Shown piece after piece: positions 10,623 through 22,543 of a DNA stretch of 33,715 bases. This stretch comes from Halomonas sp. NO4 (lineage in GTDB: Bacteria > Pseudomonadota > Gammaproteobacteria > Pseudomonadales > Halomonadaceae). A program made the translations under genes and the position numbers. A model generated the notes under the pieces. That model was not told the origin of the DNA. It worked only from the letters and a program-made list of their open reading frames with translations, and made no database searches. Within the stretch, counting starts at the first letter, position 1. The number at the start of each line of letters is the position of its first letter. The stretch covers positions 1-33,715 of the forward strand of contig NZ_WHMA01000029.1 in the NCBI RefSeq assembly GCF_010994375.1, written 5' to 3'.

Positions 10623-11048
10623 TTATCCGGGTTGCTCTGCGCTTAGCCCAAAGTAGAGAGCGGCCCTCATCAAGGCCTCGTCCTGCGTAATCACGACAGC
10701 CTGGTGGGCTTCTGCACAGGCCAGATGGAGCGCATCCAGCGTTCTCAATGCAGTCTTGCGAGCCAATAACCAGTGGCTGGCACGCTGGTAATGGCTGGAC
10801 TCAATGGGACACACCACAAACCGACCCGCGGAGACGTCCTCATGAAAGGCACTCTCCACCCGATTGGCCTGTGGCTCGGTAAGCTCCTCGGTGCGCACCC
10901 ACCGCGCCAACGCCGAAGCCACCTCGACCTCAGTCAGGTGACTGATCAGAACAGGGCGTTCCTGACGCGCCAGCAACGCCTGTACCGCCTCGCTACTGGC
11001 TTCCTGACGGTAATACGGTAGTAGAGCGCTGGTATCGAGATAGAGCAT
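10623..11048 (-). CDS. PIN-domain toxin (VapC-like RNase)
   Basis: This 141-residue PIN protein is full length. The acidic active-site positions are visible: D5 in M-L-Y-L-D-T-S-A-L-L-P, E in T-E-V-E-V-A-S-A-L, D in L-R-T-L-D-A-L-H-L-A, and D in V-I-T-Q-D-E-A-L. VapC-type toxins cleave tRNA or rRNA and stop translation. ATG follows the antitoxin stop codon directly (TGA-ATG), so the two are co-translated. Its target cannot be read from the sequence. The module separates hslR from hslO and is probably an acquired insertion, though no flanking repeats were found by eye. Confidence 0.88.
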   Translation of the reverse strand: MLYLDTSALLPYYRQEASSEAVQALLARQERPVLISHLTEVEVASALARWVRTEELTEPQANRVESAFHEDVSAGRFVVCPIESSHYQRASHWLLARKTALRTLDALHLACAEAHQAVVITQDEALMRAALYFGLSAEQPG

Positions 11049-11285
11049 TCAGTAGCGCTCCTCATCACGCAGAGCCCGAACGGACTTGGCTGCCGCGTCC
11101 TGCATGGGGGGCAGCTCGGAGCGCAGTGTACGTCGATCAGGGAAACGGACCTCAGCAGGCGTCGCGGCCACCAGCTTCGCGGCAGGCTGGCCACGCCGCA
11201 AGATGACGATCTCTTCACCCGCGGCTACCGCATCCAGCAGGCTCGCCAACCGATCGCGGGTGTCACGGACGTTGATGGTTTGCAC
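11049..11285 (-). CDS. Phd/YefM-family antitoxin
   Basis: This 78-residue antitoxin begins M-Q-T-I-N-V-R-D-T-R-D-R-L-A-S-L-L, the typical Phd/YefM DNA-binding N-terminus, followed by G-E-E-I-V-I-L-R-R-G-Q-P-A-A-K-L. The acidic/basic C-terminal part would wrap the PIN toxin. The start is taken as GTG at 11285, because GAGGG lies eight bases upstream and because a perfect palindrome that would be the operator lies just upstream. The open frame itself reaches back to 11339, through that palindrome, but this is unlikely to be translated. It probably represses its own promoter together with the toxin. Confidence 0.87.
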   Translation of the reverse strand: MQTINVRDTRDRLASLLDAVAAGEEIVILRRGQPAAKLVAATPAEVRFPDRRTLRSELPPMQDAAAKSVRALRDEERY

Positions 11286-11303
11286 GATGGTGGCCCTCAG
11301 CTT

Positions 11304-11324
11304 GTGTACATCCGCAATGTACAC
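11304..11324. promoter_or_regulatory. Palindromic operator of the Phd/PIN module
   Basis: Perfect eight-base inverted arms GTGTACAT and ATGTACAC are separated by five bases. The site ends 18 bases before the inferred GTG start of the antitoxin. Phd-family antitoxins autoregulate through such palindromes, so this is the likely site. Confidence 0.65.
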
Positions 11325-11375
11325 CATCTGCGGCAACACTGACAGTTGAGGAGGCGCGAGCCGATCGTGGGCTGA

Positions 11376-11760
<385 letters not shown>

Positions 11761-11768
<8 letters not shown>

Positions 11769-12471
11769 GGTCCTGCCCCTCGCCTTCCCGGCCGGCATCG
11801 CGGCGCGCGTCGGCCGGCAGCTGCTGCGGCAGGATGGCGGCGAACCGGTCCAGGGCGATGAACTCCTCGAGCTCCTTCTCGGGGCGCTTGCTGTCGGGCT
11901 GCTTGATCCCCAGCAGATGGCGGATCCCGAACTCGCGCGCGCTCTCCAGCACGGCGACGTTGTCGTCGATGAACAGGGTGCGCGCCGGGTCGAAGGGCTC
12001 GACCTCCTGCAGAGCGAACCAGAACTCCTGGGCCTCCTTGGGCACGCCGAGGTCCGCCGAGGAGACGATGGCGTCCAGGTAGCTCTCCAGGCCGGTCAGC
12101 GGCAACTTGAGCGCCAGGCTCTCACGGTCGGCATTGGTGGCGAGCACCACCCGCGGATGGGCACGCTTGAGCCACCGTAGGAAGTCCAGGGCGTCGCTGC
12201 GCAGGCCGATCAGGTGCTGGACCTCGCGCTTGAGGGCCAGGACGTCGACGCCCAGTTCGCGGCTCCAGTAGGCCAGGCTGTACCAGTTCAGGGTGCCTTG
12301 CTCACGGATGATGCGCGCGCGGACACGCTCCTGGGTGGCCGCGTCCAGGCGATGCAGCTCCACGTAGCGGCGCGGCAGGTGGTCGAGCCAGAAGTGGCTG
12401 TCGAAATGCAGGTCCAGCAGGGTGCCGTCCATGTCCAGCAGGACGGTGTCGATGGCGCGCCAGTCGATCAT
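11761..12471 (-). CDS. yrfG: HAD-family hydrolase, YrfG/GMP-IMP nucleotidase type
   Basis: This 236-residue HAD phosphatase has motif I D-M-D-G-T-L-L-D-L near residue 12, motif II in V-L-A-T-N-A-D, a lysine in V-P-K-E-A-Q, and motif IV in F-I-D-D-N. The E. coli homologue at the same place (upstream of hslR) dephosphorylates GMP and IMP; substrate here is inferred from position and overall similarity. ATG at 12471 has CGGAG five bases upstream. It is divergent from nudE across 77 bases that must hold both promoters. Confidence 0.88.
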
Positions 12472-12548
12472 GAACACTCCGGGTGGCGGCAGTCCAGGGG
12501 AAGCGTGGTAGTGTAGCACCCAGCCCAAGTCGCAGAAACGGAGTTCCC

Positions 12549-13136
12549 ATGCCCGAGTCTTCCTGGCCCCGCAAGCCCCAGGTGCTCTCCTGCCAGTCGG
12601 TGGCGAAAAGTCGGCTGTTCCATGTCGAATCGCTGGAGCTGCGCTTCGCCAACGGCGCCGAGCGCACCTTCGAACGGCTGACCGGCAGCGACCATGGCGC
12701 GGTGATGATCGTCGCCATGCCCGACCCCGACCACGTGTTGCTCATCCGCGAGTACGCCGCCGGCTTCGAGGACTACGTCCTGACGCTGCCCAAGGGGCTG
12801 GTCGACCCCGGCGAAGACATGATCAGTGCCGGCAACCGCGAGCTCATGGAGGAGTGCGGCTTCGGTGCCCGCCACCTCGAGCCGCTGGTGGAACTGTCGC
12901 TCGCACCCAACTACATGCGCCACCGCATGCAGGTGCTGCTGGCCACCGACCTCTACCCCCGACGACTCACCGGCGACGAGCCCGAGCCGCTGATCGTCGA
13001 GACCCATGCCCTGGAAGAACTGCCAGCCCTGCTGATGCGCGAGGACTTCCACGAGGCGCGCGCCATCGCCGCGCTCTTCATCGCCCGCGACACCCTGCGC
13101 CAGCGCCAGGCAAGCGAGTCGCCGCTGACCTGGTAG
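12549..13136 (+). CDS. nudE: Nudix hydrolase NudE (ADP compounds hydrolase)
   Basis: This 195-residue cytoplasmic enzyme hydrolyses ADP-ribose, NADH and similar nucleotides. A complete Nudix box G-x5-E-x7-R-E-L-M-E-E-C-G-F is seen at about residues 83-105 (starting G-L-V-D-P-G-E). Upstream is the loop I-R-E-Y-A-A-G typical of ADP-sugar pyrophosphatases. ATG at 12549 has GGAG five bases before it; the 22-codon in-frame extension upstream is rejected. In E. coli nudE lies near yrfG-hslR-hslO, so the neighbourhood is ancestral; the igaA/yrfF gene found there in enterobacteria is absent. Confidence 0.92.
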   Translation: MPESSWPRKPQVLSCQSVAKSRLFHVESLELRFANGAERTFERLTGSDHGAVMIVAMPDPDHVLLIREYAAGFEDYVLTLPKGLVDPGEDMISAGNRELMEECGFGARHLEPLVELSLAPNYMRHRMQVLLATDLYPRRLTGDEPEPLIVETHALEELPALLMREDFHEARAIAALFIARDTLRQRQASESPLTW

Positions 13137-13180
13137 CACCGAGCCAAGCGCGTGGGTCAAGAGCGCGGGAGTGATGGCAC

Positions 13181-14278
13181 TCAGCGGGCGTGGGCATGGG
13201 CGTGCAGATGGCGCGGCCCGCCCTCCTCGCGCAGGCGGATCCAGCGTGCCTGGCGATAGCTGTCGAGGCCGGCCTCGAGCAGAGTCATCACCGCCAGCGC
13301 CTCGTCGGCGGTGACCGGCGGCGGTCCCTGCCCCGCCAGAGCATCGACGATGCCGGCATAGTAGGCCAGGTAGTCGCCGGGCACGGCGGGATGGGGGTGG
13401 CGCACCAGGGCGACACTGCCCTCCTCGCCCTCGTCGAGAATCAGCTCGCCGGGACGCTCATCCACTCCCCAGGCCGCTGTCGGTGCTTGCCCTTCGCGCA
13501 GCCAGCGCTCCTGGGGGTCAGCACCGTGCTTGACGAAGCTGCCACGGGTCCCGTGCAGCGCCATGCGCGGCGTGGTCTCGGCGACCAGTGAACTGGCCTG
13601 CAGGGTGATGCGCAGGTTCTCGTACTCGAGCAGGGCCAGGAAGTCGTCGTCGATCTTCGCCCCCTCGCGCACTGCGGCCAGCTCCAGCAGGATCGCCTTG
13701 GGCATGCCGAACAGGGTATGCACCTGGTCGAGCAGGTGAGCCCCCAGGTCGTACCAGATGCCGCTGCCCGGCTGTTGATGATCACGCCAGCGATCGGTGA
13801 CCCGCGGCCGGAAGCGGTCGAAGCGCAGCTCCAGCGACACGGGCCGTCCCAGGGTGCGCGCCTCGAGCAGGCCCTGCAGGGTCAGACAATCACTGTCCCA
13901 ACGCCGATTGTGAAAGACGCTGAGCAGGCGCTCGGCCTTTTCGGCCTGAGTCTTGAGCAGGCGCGCCTCGGGCACCGAGACGGTGAAGGGCTTGTCGATC
14001 ACCAGGTGCTTGCCGGCGTTGAGCGCCGCCTTGCCCAGCGGGAAGTGGGTCTCGTTGGGCGTGGCGATCACCACCAGGTCGATGTCGGCCCGGGCGAACA
14101 GCGCCGCTGCCTTGGCGACCACGTCCACCTCGGGCAACGCCTCGTGGACGGCATCGGGACGGCTGCTGGCTACCGCCAGCAGCTCCAGGCCTGGCGTGGC
14201 CTGGATCAGCGGCGCATGGAAATGGCGGCCGGCAGCGCCGAATCCGACGAGGCCGACGCCGTAGGTCTGCTTCTTCAT
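13181..14278 (-). CDS. Gfo/Idh/MocA-family oxidoreductase
   Basis: This 365-residue NAD(P)-dependent oxidoreductase has an N-terminal Rossmann fold with V-G-F-G-A-A-G-R-H-F-H-A-P (residues 9-21), the motif V-I-D-K-P-F (the usual E-K-P with D in place of E) near 97, and the W-Y-D-L-G-A-H segment that supplies catalytic residues. It resembles the E. coli YdgJ/scyllo-inositol dehydrogenase branch. The substrate cannot be told; no sugar genes are adjacent. The last residues are histidine-rich (R-H-L-H-A-H-A-H-A-R), an unusual metal-binding-like tail. ATG at 14278 directly precedes the fold. It is 28 bases downstream of ilvD and may be co-transcribed. Confidence 0.85.
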   Translation of the reverse strand: MKKQTYGVGLVGFGAAGRHFHAPLIQATPGLELLAVASSRPDAVHEALPEVDVVAKAAALFARADIDLVVIATPNETHFPLGKAALNAGKHLVIDKPFTVSVPEARLLKTQAEKAERLLSVFHNRRWDSDCLTLQGLLEARTLGRPVSLELRFDRFRPRVTDRWRDHQQPGSGIWYDLGAHLLDQVHTLFGMPKAILLELAAVREGAKIDDDFLALLEYENLRITLQASSLVAETTPRMALHGTRGSFVKHGADPQERWLREGQAPTAAWGVDERPGELILDEGEEGSVALVRHPHPAVPGDYLAYYAGIVDALAGQGPPPVTADEALAVMTLLEAGLDSYRQARWIRLREEGGPRHLHAHAHAR

Positions 14279-14306
14279 GTGATGATTGCTTCCCTGCCGT
14301 CGAATC

Positions 14307-16151
14307 TCAATCAAGCTTGGAGAGGTCGCGCACCGCGCCCTTGTCGGCGGAGGTGGCGAGCAACGCATAGGCCTTGAGCGCCGCCGAGACCTGGCGCACG
14401 CGCTGGATGCTTGGTTTCCAGGCGTCTTTCCCCTTGGCTTCCATCGCTTCGCGACGTGCCGCCAACTCGTTGTCGGTAAGCTGGACGTCGATGCGGCGAT
14501 TGGGAATGTCGATGCGGATCACATCGCCGCTCTCGACCAGGCCGATGGCGCCGCCTGCCGCCGCTTCGGGCGAGACGTGGCCGATGGAGAGCCCCGAGGT
14601 GCCACCGGAGAAGCGCCCGTCGGTGAGCAGCGCGCACGCCTTGCCGAGCCCCCGGGACTTCAGATACGAGGTGGGGTAGAGCATCTCCTGCATGCCGGGG
14701 CCGCCCTTGGGGCCCTCGTAGCGGATGACGACCACCTCGCCCTCCTTCACCTGGCCGCCGAGGATGTGCTCCACCGCCTGGTCCTGGGACTCCACCACGT
14801 GGGCTGGCCCCTCGAAAACCAGGATCGAGTCGTCGACGCCGGCGGTCTTCACCACGCAGCCGTCGCGGGCGATGTTGCCATGGAGCACCGCCAGGCCGCC
14901 CTCCTTCGAGAAGGCGTGCTCGAGGTCGCGGATGCAGCCGGTGGCGCGGTCGCCGTCGAGGCTCGGCCAGCGGGCGCTCTGGGAGAAGGCGGTCTGAGTG
15001 GGGATGCCACCGGGGCCGGCCTTGAAAAACTCCACCACCTCGGGGCTGGGGCTTCGCATGATGTCCCACTCGTCGAGCGCCGCCTTGAGGCTGTCGCCGT
15101 AGACGGTGGGCACCCGGGTATCCAGCACGCCGGCGCGGTCGAGCTCGCCGAGGATCGCCATGATGCCGCCGGCGCGGTGGACGTCCTCGATATGGTACTT
15201 CTGGGTGTTGGGCGCCACCTTGCAAAGCTGGGGCACTTCCCGCGACAGGCGATCGATATCGGCCATGGTGAAGTCGATCTCGGCCTCCTGGGCGGCGGCC
15301 AGCAGGTGCAGGATGGTGTTGGTGGAACCGCCCATGGCGATGTCCAGCGTCATGGCGTTCTTGAACGCGGCCTTGGAGCCGATGGCACGCGGCAAGAGGT
15401 GCGCCTCGTCGCCTTCGTAGACGCGCTTGGCGAGCTCGACGATACGGTGCCCGGCGGTCTCGAACAGGCGGCGGCGGTCGGCGTGGGTGGCGAGCACCGT
15501 GCCATTGCCCGGCAGCGCCAGGCCCAGCGCCTCGGTGAGGCAGTTCATGGAGTTGGCAGTGAACATGCCCGAGCAGCTGCCGCAGGTAGGACAGGCGCTG
15601 CGCTCGACTTCGGCGAGGGTGGCGTCGTCGACGCTGTCGTCGGCGGCCATCACCATGGCGTCGACCAGGTCGAGGCCGTGGTCGAGCAGCTTGGTCTTGC
15701 CCGCCTCCATGGGGCCGCCGGAGACGAAGATCACCGGAATGTTGAGGCGCATGGCGGCCATCAGCATTCCCGGGGTGATCTTGTCGCAGTTGGAGATGCA
15801 CACCAGGGCGTCGGCGCAGTGGGCATTGACCATGTACTCGACGCTGTCGGCGATGATGTCACGGCTCGGCAGCGAGTAGAGCATGCCGTCGTGGCCCATG
15901 GCGATGCCGTCGTCCACGGCGATGGTGTTGAACTCCTTGGCCACCCCGCCCGCCTTCTCGATCTCGCGGGCCACCAGCTGCCCCATGTCCTTCAGGTGCA
16001 CGTGCCCGGGCACGAACTGGGTGAAGGAGTTGGCCACGGCGACGATCGGCTTGTGGAAGTCGTCGTCCTTCATGCCGGTGGCGCGCCACAGGGCGCGGGC
16101 GCCGGCCATGTTGCGGCCGGCGGTGGTGGTGCGGGAACGGTATTCGGGCAT
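14307..16151 (-). CDS. ilvD: Dihydroxy-acid dehydratase
   Basis: This 614-residue iron-sulfur enzyme dehydrates 2,3-dihydroxy-isovalerate and -methylvalerate in valine, isoleucine and pantothenate synthesis. Cluster cysteines are visible: C122 in [10 protein letters not shown], and the [11 protein letters not shown] block at 187-193. A further conserved segment is G-R-F-S-G-G-T near the C-terminus. ATG at 16151 has GAGGA four bases upstream and matches the family start M-P-x-Y-R-S-R-T-T; the long in-frame extension is an artefact of GC-rich DNA. Confidence 0.96.
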   Translation of the reverse strand: MPEYRSRTTTAGRNMAGARALWRATGMKDDDFHKPIVAVANSFTQFVPGHVHLKDMGQLVAREIEKAGGVAKEFNTIAVDDGIAMGHDGMLYSLPSRDIIADSVEYMVNAHCADALVCISNCDKITPGMLMAAMRLNIPVIFVSGGPMEAGKTKLLDHGLDLVDAMVMAADDSVDDATLAEVERSACPTCGSCSGMFTANSMNCLTEALGLALPGNGTVLATHADRRRLFETAGHRIVELAKRVYEGDEAHLLPRAIGSKAAFKNAMTLDIAMGGSTNTILHLLAAAQEAEIDFTMADIDRLSREVPQLCKVAPNTQKYHIEDVHRAGGIMAILGELDRAGVLDTRVPTVYGDSLKAALDEWDIMRSPSPEVVEFFKAGPGGIPTQTAFSQSARWPSLDGDRATGCIRDLEHAFSKEGGLAVLHGNIARDGCVVKTAGVDDSILVFEGPAHVVESQDQAVEHILGGQVKEGEVVVIRYEGPKGGPGMQEMLYPTSYLKSRGLGKACALLTDGRFSGGTSGLSIGHVSPEAAAGGAIGLVESGDVIRIDIPNRRIDVQLTDNELAARREAMEAKGKDAWKPSIQRVRQVSAALKAYALLATSADKGAVRDLSKLD

Positions 16152-16260
16152 GGTGTCCTCTTTGTGCTCTGTCACGCCGTTTTCATCCATCCGAGGATGG
16201 CGAACGATCTCGTGTTCGGTCGGCCCCCGATTCTGGCACGAGCCTCCCCCGCTTGCCAGC

Positions 16261-16296
16261 GAACCGGCCCGGCACAACAGGCCGCCGGGCCGGTTC
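16261..16296. terminator. Perfect 12-bp hairpin downstream of the chemoreceptor gene
   Basis: GAACCGGCCCGG and CCGGGCCGGTTC pair around a 12-base loop, 18 bases after the chemoreceptor stop. There is no T run, so it may act as a weak terminator or an RNA stabiliser. The rest of the 163-base gap shows only the ilvD ribosome site. Confidence 0.55.
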
Positions 16297-16314
16297 ACGG
16301 GCCTGGACAGGGGC

Positions 16315-18468
16315 TCAGAACGCCGCCCACTCGACGTCCGCGCGGGACGGCGGCGTCGCCCTGGCCTGGCGCGGCACCGGGTCGACTGCCGGTGCCTCGG
16401 TTGCGCCCTGCCCCTCGAGCAGGCGCTGGCGCGCGCGTTCGCCGTCCTCTGCCGTGCCACCCAGACGGAAGGCGGCGACCACGTTGGCCAGCCCGAAGGC
16501 TTCACGGGTCAGGCCGTCCGCCGAATCGGCAATCGACTGCACCCGGGCGCTGTTCTGCTGGGTGACCTGGTCCATCTCCGCCACCGCCGAGTTGATCTGG
16601 GCGATGCCGCTGCTCTGTTCCGCGGAGGCGGCGCTGATCTCTGCCATGAGGTCGCCGACTCGGGCCACCAGCGACACCACCTCCTCGATCGCGCCTTCGG
16701 CCTGCTCGACGGCCTGGGTGCCGCCCGTGATCTCGCGTGACGAGGTCTCGATCAGCCCGCGAATCTCCTTGGCCGCCTCGGCGCTGCGTCCAGCCAGCTG
16801 GCGAACTTCGCTGGCCACCACGGCGAAGCCACGGCCGTGCTCGCCGGCCCGCGCCGCCTCCACGGAAGCGTTCAGGGCGAGAATGTTGGTCTGGAAGGCG
16901 ATGCCGTCGATCGCGCCGATGATGTCGGTCATCTTTCCGGCACTCTCGGCGATACGCTGCATGCGCCCCACCAGCGCCTGCATGCGCTCACCCGTCTCGC
17001 GGGTGGTGCTGGCGTTCTGGGTGGCCAGCTCACTGGCCTGGCGCGCGTTGTCGGTGGTCTGCTGCACCGAGGAGGTCATCTCGTCCATGCTCGAGGCCGT
17101 CTGCTGCAGCGACGACGCCTGCTGCTCGGTGCGCGAGGCCAGGTCCTCGTTCTCGCGAGCGATGCGACGCGTGGCGGGGGTGACCACGGCCACACGATCG
17201 CCGATCTCGGTGGCCAGCCCCGAGAGGCTGCTGCGCATGGTCTCCAGCGAGCGCAGCAGCTCGCCGAGCTCGTCCTGACGATTCAGGGTAACCGGCGTAG
17301 AAAGGTTGCCGGCAGCGATTTGAAAGGTGATGCGCCGCGCCTCGGCCAGAGACTTGATGAGCGAATTGAGCACTGCCACGCTCAGGCCGATCATCAGGCC
17401 CACCCCCAGCGCCACCAGGCCGATCTGCGCCAGCAGCATGCTGCGCTGCCCCGCCTCGGCCGCTTGCATCAGCGCCTGCGCCTGCTCGCGCTCCCGGGAC
17501 ACCAGTTGATTGACCGCCTCGCTGATGCGCTCGGCCGCAGGCTGGGTCACGTCATTCAGGGCCTCGAAGGCGGCGAAGCCCTCGCCGTCGAGCAGGGCCT
17601 GGAGGATATCACCGGCACCCGCCGAGAAGCTGGCCAGCTGCTCGTCCAGCACCTGCCGCGCCTCCCCCGCTGCCGGGTCGCGAGCCAGGTAGCCCTGCCA
17701 GGTGTCGTCGATCGCCTGCAGGTGGCCACGCACGCGGGCCTCGAGCGCTTCCGGATCGGCCCGCCGCGGGTTGCGAACCGCCGGCTCCACGGCCTGCAGC
17801 GACAGGCTGACGCGCTGCTCGATGCCCTGGAGGTCGGCCACGCCCTGAAGCCCGGTACGGTTGAGGGTCTGCAACCGCTCGGAGGCCGTAGTGAGGCCAA
17901 AGATCCCCAGCCCGCCGGCGGCCACCAGCAGCAGGATCGAGGCCAGCACCATGCCCATCAGCTTGGCCTGCATGCTGCGGAAACGAAAACGCTGCAGCCA
18001 GCCCACCAGCCCGGTGCGGCGAATCGCACCATCTTGAAGCGCATAGCCCCGACGCTTGCCCTCTCGCATGGCGGCATAGATCGCCTCGGCCTGAGCCACA
18101 CTGGTCTGAGACGCGGGGCGCTGCACCGTGGTGTAACCCACCACGCTGTCGCCATCCAGCAGCGGCGCGACCGTGGCCTGCACCCAGTAGTGGTCGCCGT
18201 TGGCGCGACGGTTCTTGAGCACCCCGTCCCAGGTCCGCCCCTTCTCGAGGGTTGCCCACAGCTGCTGGAAGACGGCATCGGGCATGTCGGGGTGGCGCAG
18301 CACGCTGTAGGGGGCGCCGATCAAGGCGTCGGCGCCATGTCCGCTGGCCTCGAGGAAGGCCTGGCTGGCGTAGGTGATGCGGCCCTGGGCGTCGCAGCGC
18401 GAGATCAGGACGGCGTCGGGATCGAGCTCATGGACCTTTTGGGTCACCGGGTTATGGTTGTTGTGCAT
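16315..18468 (-). CDS. Aer-like methyl-accepting chemotaxis protein with PAS domain
   Basis: This 717-residue membrane chemoreceptor has an N-terminal PAS domain (about residues 20-118) very similar to that of Aer: [20 protein letters not shown] and G-Y-T-T-V. Then come TM1 (about 169-191), a periplasmic helical domain (192-343), TM2 (344-367), HAMP and the signalling domain with [16 protein letters not shown]. Aer senses redox through FAD; FAD binding here is inferred. Unlike Aer it has a large periplasmic part, so it may sense two inputs. The protein ends E-W-A-A-F, which fits the W-x-x-F CheR/CheB tether. ATG at 18468 has GAGG five bases upstream. Confidence 0.92.
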   Translation of the reverse strand: MHNNHNPVTQKVHELDPDAVLISRCDAQGRITYASQAFLEASGHGADALIGAPYSVLRHPDMPDAVFQQLWATLEKGRTWDGVLKNRRANGDHYWVQATVAPLLDGDSVVGYTTVQRPASQTSVAQAEAIYAAMREGKRRGYALQDGAIRRTGLVGWLQRFRFRSMQAKLMGMVLASILLLVAAGGLGIFGLTTASERLQTLNRTGLQGVADLQGIEQRVSLSLQAVEPAVRNPRRADPEALEARVRGHLQAIDDTWQGYLARDPAAGEARQVLDEQLASFSAGAGDILQALLDGEGFAAFEALNDVTQPAAERISEAVNQLVSREREQAQALMQAAEAGQRSMLLAQIGLVALGVGLMIGLSVAVLNSLIKSLAEARRITFQIAAGNLSTPVTLNRQDELGELLRSLETMRSSLSGLATEIGDRVAVVTPATRRIARENEDLASRTEQQASSLQQTASSMDEMTSSVQQTTDNARQASELATQNASTTRETGERMQALVGRMQRIAESAGKMTDIIGAIDGIAFQTNILALNASVEAARAGEHGRGFAVVASEVRQLAGRSAEAAKEIRGLIETSSREITGGTQAVEQAEGAIEEVVSLVARVGDLMAEISAASAEQSSGIAQINSAVAEMDQVTQQNSARVQSIADSADGLTREAFGLANVVAAFRLGGTAEDGERARQRLLEGQGATEAPAVDPVPRQARATPPSRADVEWAAF

Positions 18469-18633
18469 GGCAGCCTCGGTTGGGTGCGAGAGAAACACGC
18501 CATCGGTGAGATGACCTATCGACTAGGCAAAAAAAGTGCCAATCATCGTTCTCCCTTGTGGGGAGCTTCTCTCATACCATGCACGGGAACCCGAGGCCCA
18601 CGCGTCGCCGTCACACGGCCTCAACGCAGAAAC

Positions 18634-18667
18634 AACGCGCGCCGCCAGACAGCAGGCGGCGCGCGTT
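18634..18667 (-). terminator. Terminator of lon
   Basis: A 13-base perfect stem (AACGCGCGCCGCC with GGCGGCGCGCGTT) closes an eight-base loop 30 bases after the lon stop codon; GTTTC follows on the minus strand. The remainder of the 228-base gap is the chemoreceptor leader. Confidence 0.75.
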
Positions 18668-18696
18668 GATCACGGCTGTGGGCAAGGGTGCGAGGG

Positions 18697-21135
<2,439 letters not shown>

Positions 21136-21175
21136 GTAATCCTCATCCTGAAGCCGGTTAGCCACTGCCCTGTGG

Positions 21176-21203
21176 AATGCGGGCGACGGCAGGCAACTTC
21201 AAG
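21176..21203 (-). promoter_or_regulatory. Sigma-32 heat-shock promoter of lon
   Basis: On the minus strand CTTGAAG (21203-21197) and CCCGCATT (21183-21176) are separated by 13 bases, a close match to the sigma-32 consensus CTTGAAA-N13/14-CCCCATNT. It lies between the DUF945 gene and lon and predicts a short leader of about 33 bases before the ATG at 21135. Confidence 0.65.
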
Positions 21204-21215
21204 GCGAAGACGCAT

Positions 21216-22451
21216 TTACCGCAGGGTAGAGAGCGGCCGCCCGTTGAGCCACACCTGGCCGCGGCTGATATCGACCTGCAGCGTGCGGGTATCGAGCGGC
21301 AGGCCGAGCCACAGCGCCACCACCGTGGGCAGGTCGTGCCACACGAAGTCGCCGTCGAGCCGCCGCCGCCAGCGCGCCTGCATGGCCGGGTCGTCCAGCG
21401 CAACCAGACTCAGCGGCTCGAGGCGACGGCCGTCGAAGAAGAGCGAGCCGTCCACCCGGGCGGCGAGGTTCATCATGGGGCTGTCGAGAGCAAGCTCGAA
21501 GAGGTCCAGGCGCGGCGAATCCTGGAGTATGCCCAGCAACAACGGTTCCAACTCGGCGAGCAGGGCCCGAGCGTCGCGGGGCGGATCGGCGCTGGCGGCC
21601 AGGGCCCGCAGGCGCTGCATGGCCGAGCGCAGCGCGTCGCCGTGCAGGCGCGAGAGTTCCGCCTCCAGCCCGCCGGTCAGCAGCACCTGATCGGCGGTCA
21701 GCACTTCGCCCATATCCAGGTCGAGACGCAGGCGCAGCTCGCGGTCGTCCAGGGTCATGCGATTGACCACGACCAGGTCGTGGACATCGAGTTCGAGGCT
21801 CGGCTGGTGCCAGGTCAGCGACGCGAGCTCCAGGCGATCCTGCTGGGTGAAGGCCTGCGCGCCCTCGGTGTAGGCATAGTGGCTCTGGAGGCGCACCGGC
21901 CCCGATGCCAGCCACACCTCGCCATCGGTGAGCCGCCAGTCGTCCAAGCGGCCCTGCAGCTGCCAGTCGCCGTAGACTCCGCTGAAATGGAACTGCCCCC
22001 CGCCGAAGTCGAGCTCGCGATCCTCCTGGGTGATGCGAAACGGTGCCAGGCGCACTCCGCCTTCCATGACGCCACTCAGCGTACGATAGCTGGCCTGCCA
22101 GCGCGGCGTGGCCGCCGGCAGAGAGTCGCCGAACAGCCGCTTGCCGTCGGCGCCGTGGCGGATGATCGCCTCCCCCGACAGCTCGGTGCTGAGCACGCCG
22201 TGCTGGGCCTCGTAGCCGAGCTCGAGCTGCCAGGCATCGCCGAACAGCGGTGCGAGCCGGATGCGCCCGGAGGAGGACCACCAGCCCTGCTCCACCTCGT
22301 CGCGCTCGACCGCCAGCTCGCCGCGCGCCGCCAGGTCGTCCAGCGCACGCGTCAGCTCGCGCTCGAAGAGCAGGCTGGAGACGCCCTGTCCCGCCAGCCA
22401 CGCCAGCAGCAGCACGACCAAAACGGGCACGATGAGTCGTTCCTTGCGCAT
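21216..22451 (-). CDS. DUF945 (YdgA-like) membrane-anchored protein
   Basis: This 411-residue protein has one N-terminal hydrophobic segment (about residues 6-24, V-P-V-L-V-V-L-L-L-A-W-L-A) and a long periplasmic part rich in beta-strand pattern with repeated L-x-L and G-x-x-x-L motifs. This fits the YdgA/DUF945 family, whose members are anchored at the inner membrane; their function is not known well enough to state. ATG at 22451 has AAGGAGG four bases upstream. The lon promoter begins within the gap after it. Family assignment is from general pattern and is only moderately sure. Confidence 0.7.
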   Translation of the reverse strand: MRKERLIVPVLVVLLLAWLAGQGVSSLLFERELTRALDDLAARGELAVERDEVEQGWWSSSGRIRLAPLFGDAWQLELGYEAQHGVLSTELSGEAIIRHGADGKRLFGDSLPAATPRWQASYRTLSGVMEGGVRLAPFRITQEDRELDFGGGQFHFSGVYGDWQLQGRLDDWRLTDGEVWLASGPVRLQSHYAYTEGAQAFTQQDRLELASLTWHQPSLELDVHDLVVVNRMTLDDRELRLRLDLDMGEVLTADQVLLTGGLEAELSRLHGDALRSAMQRLRALAASADPPRDARALLAELEPLLLGILQDSPRLDLFELALDSPMMNLAARVDGSLFFDGRRLEPLSLVALDDPAMQARWRRRLDGDFVWHDLPTVVALWLGLPLDTRTLQVDISRGQVWLNGRPLSTLR

Positions 22452-22543
22452 GGGGCCTCCTTGTCCGGGGCAGACCTGTCCTTACCCAGCCGAACCAAAC
22501 GAGGCCTCTGCAGCACCTTCGCCCGGCGTCGAACCGGCGGGCT

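Noticed and set aside
14286..16565. Long plus-strand frame (759 codons) opposite ilvD, and similar ones opposite lon (19249-21690) and pckA (7769-9619)
   Set aside because: Same GC-bias artefact; the opposite strand carries genes with full catalytic motifs.
18469..18560. Possible sigma-28 (flagellar) promoter before the chemoreceptor
   Set aside because: A GTCGATAG string resembles the -10 box, but no matching -35 element lies at 11-12 bases.
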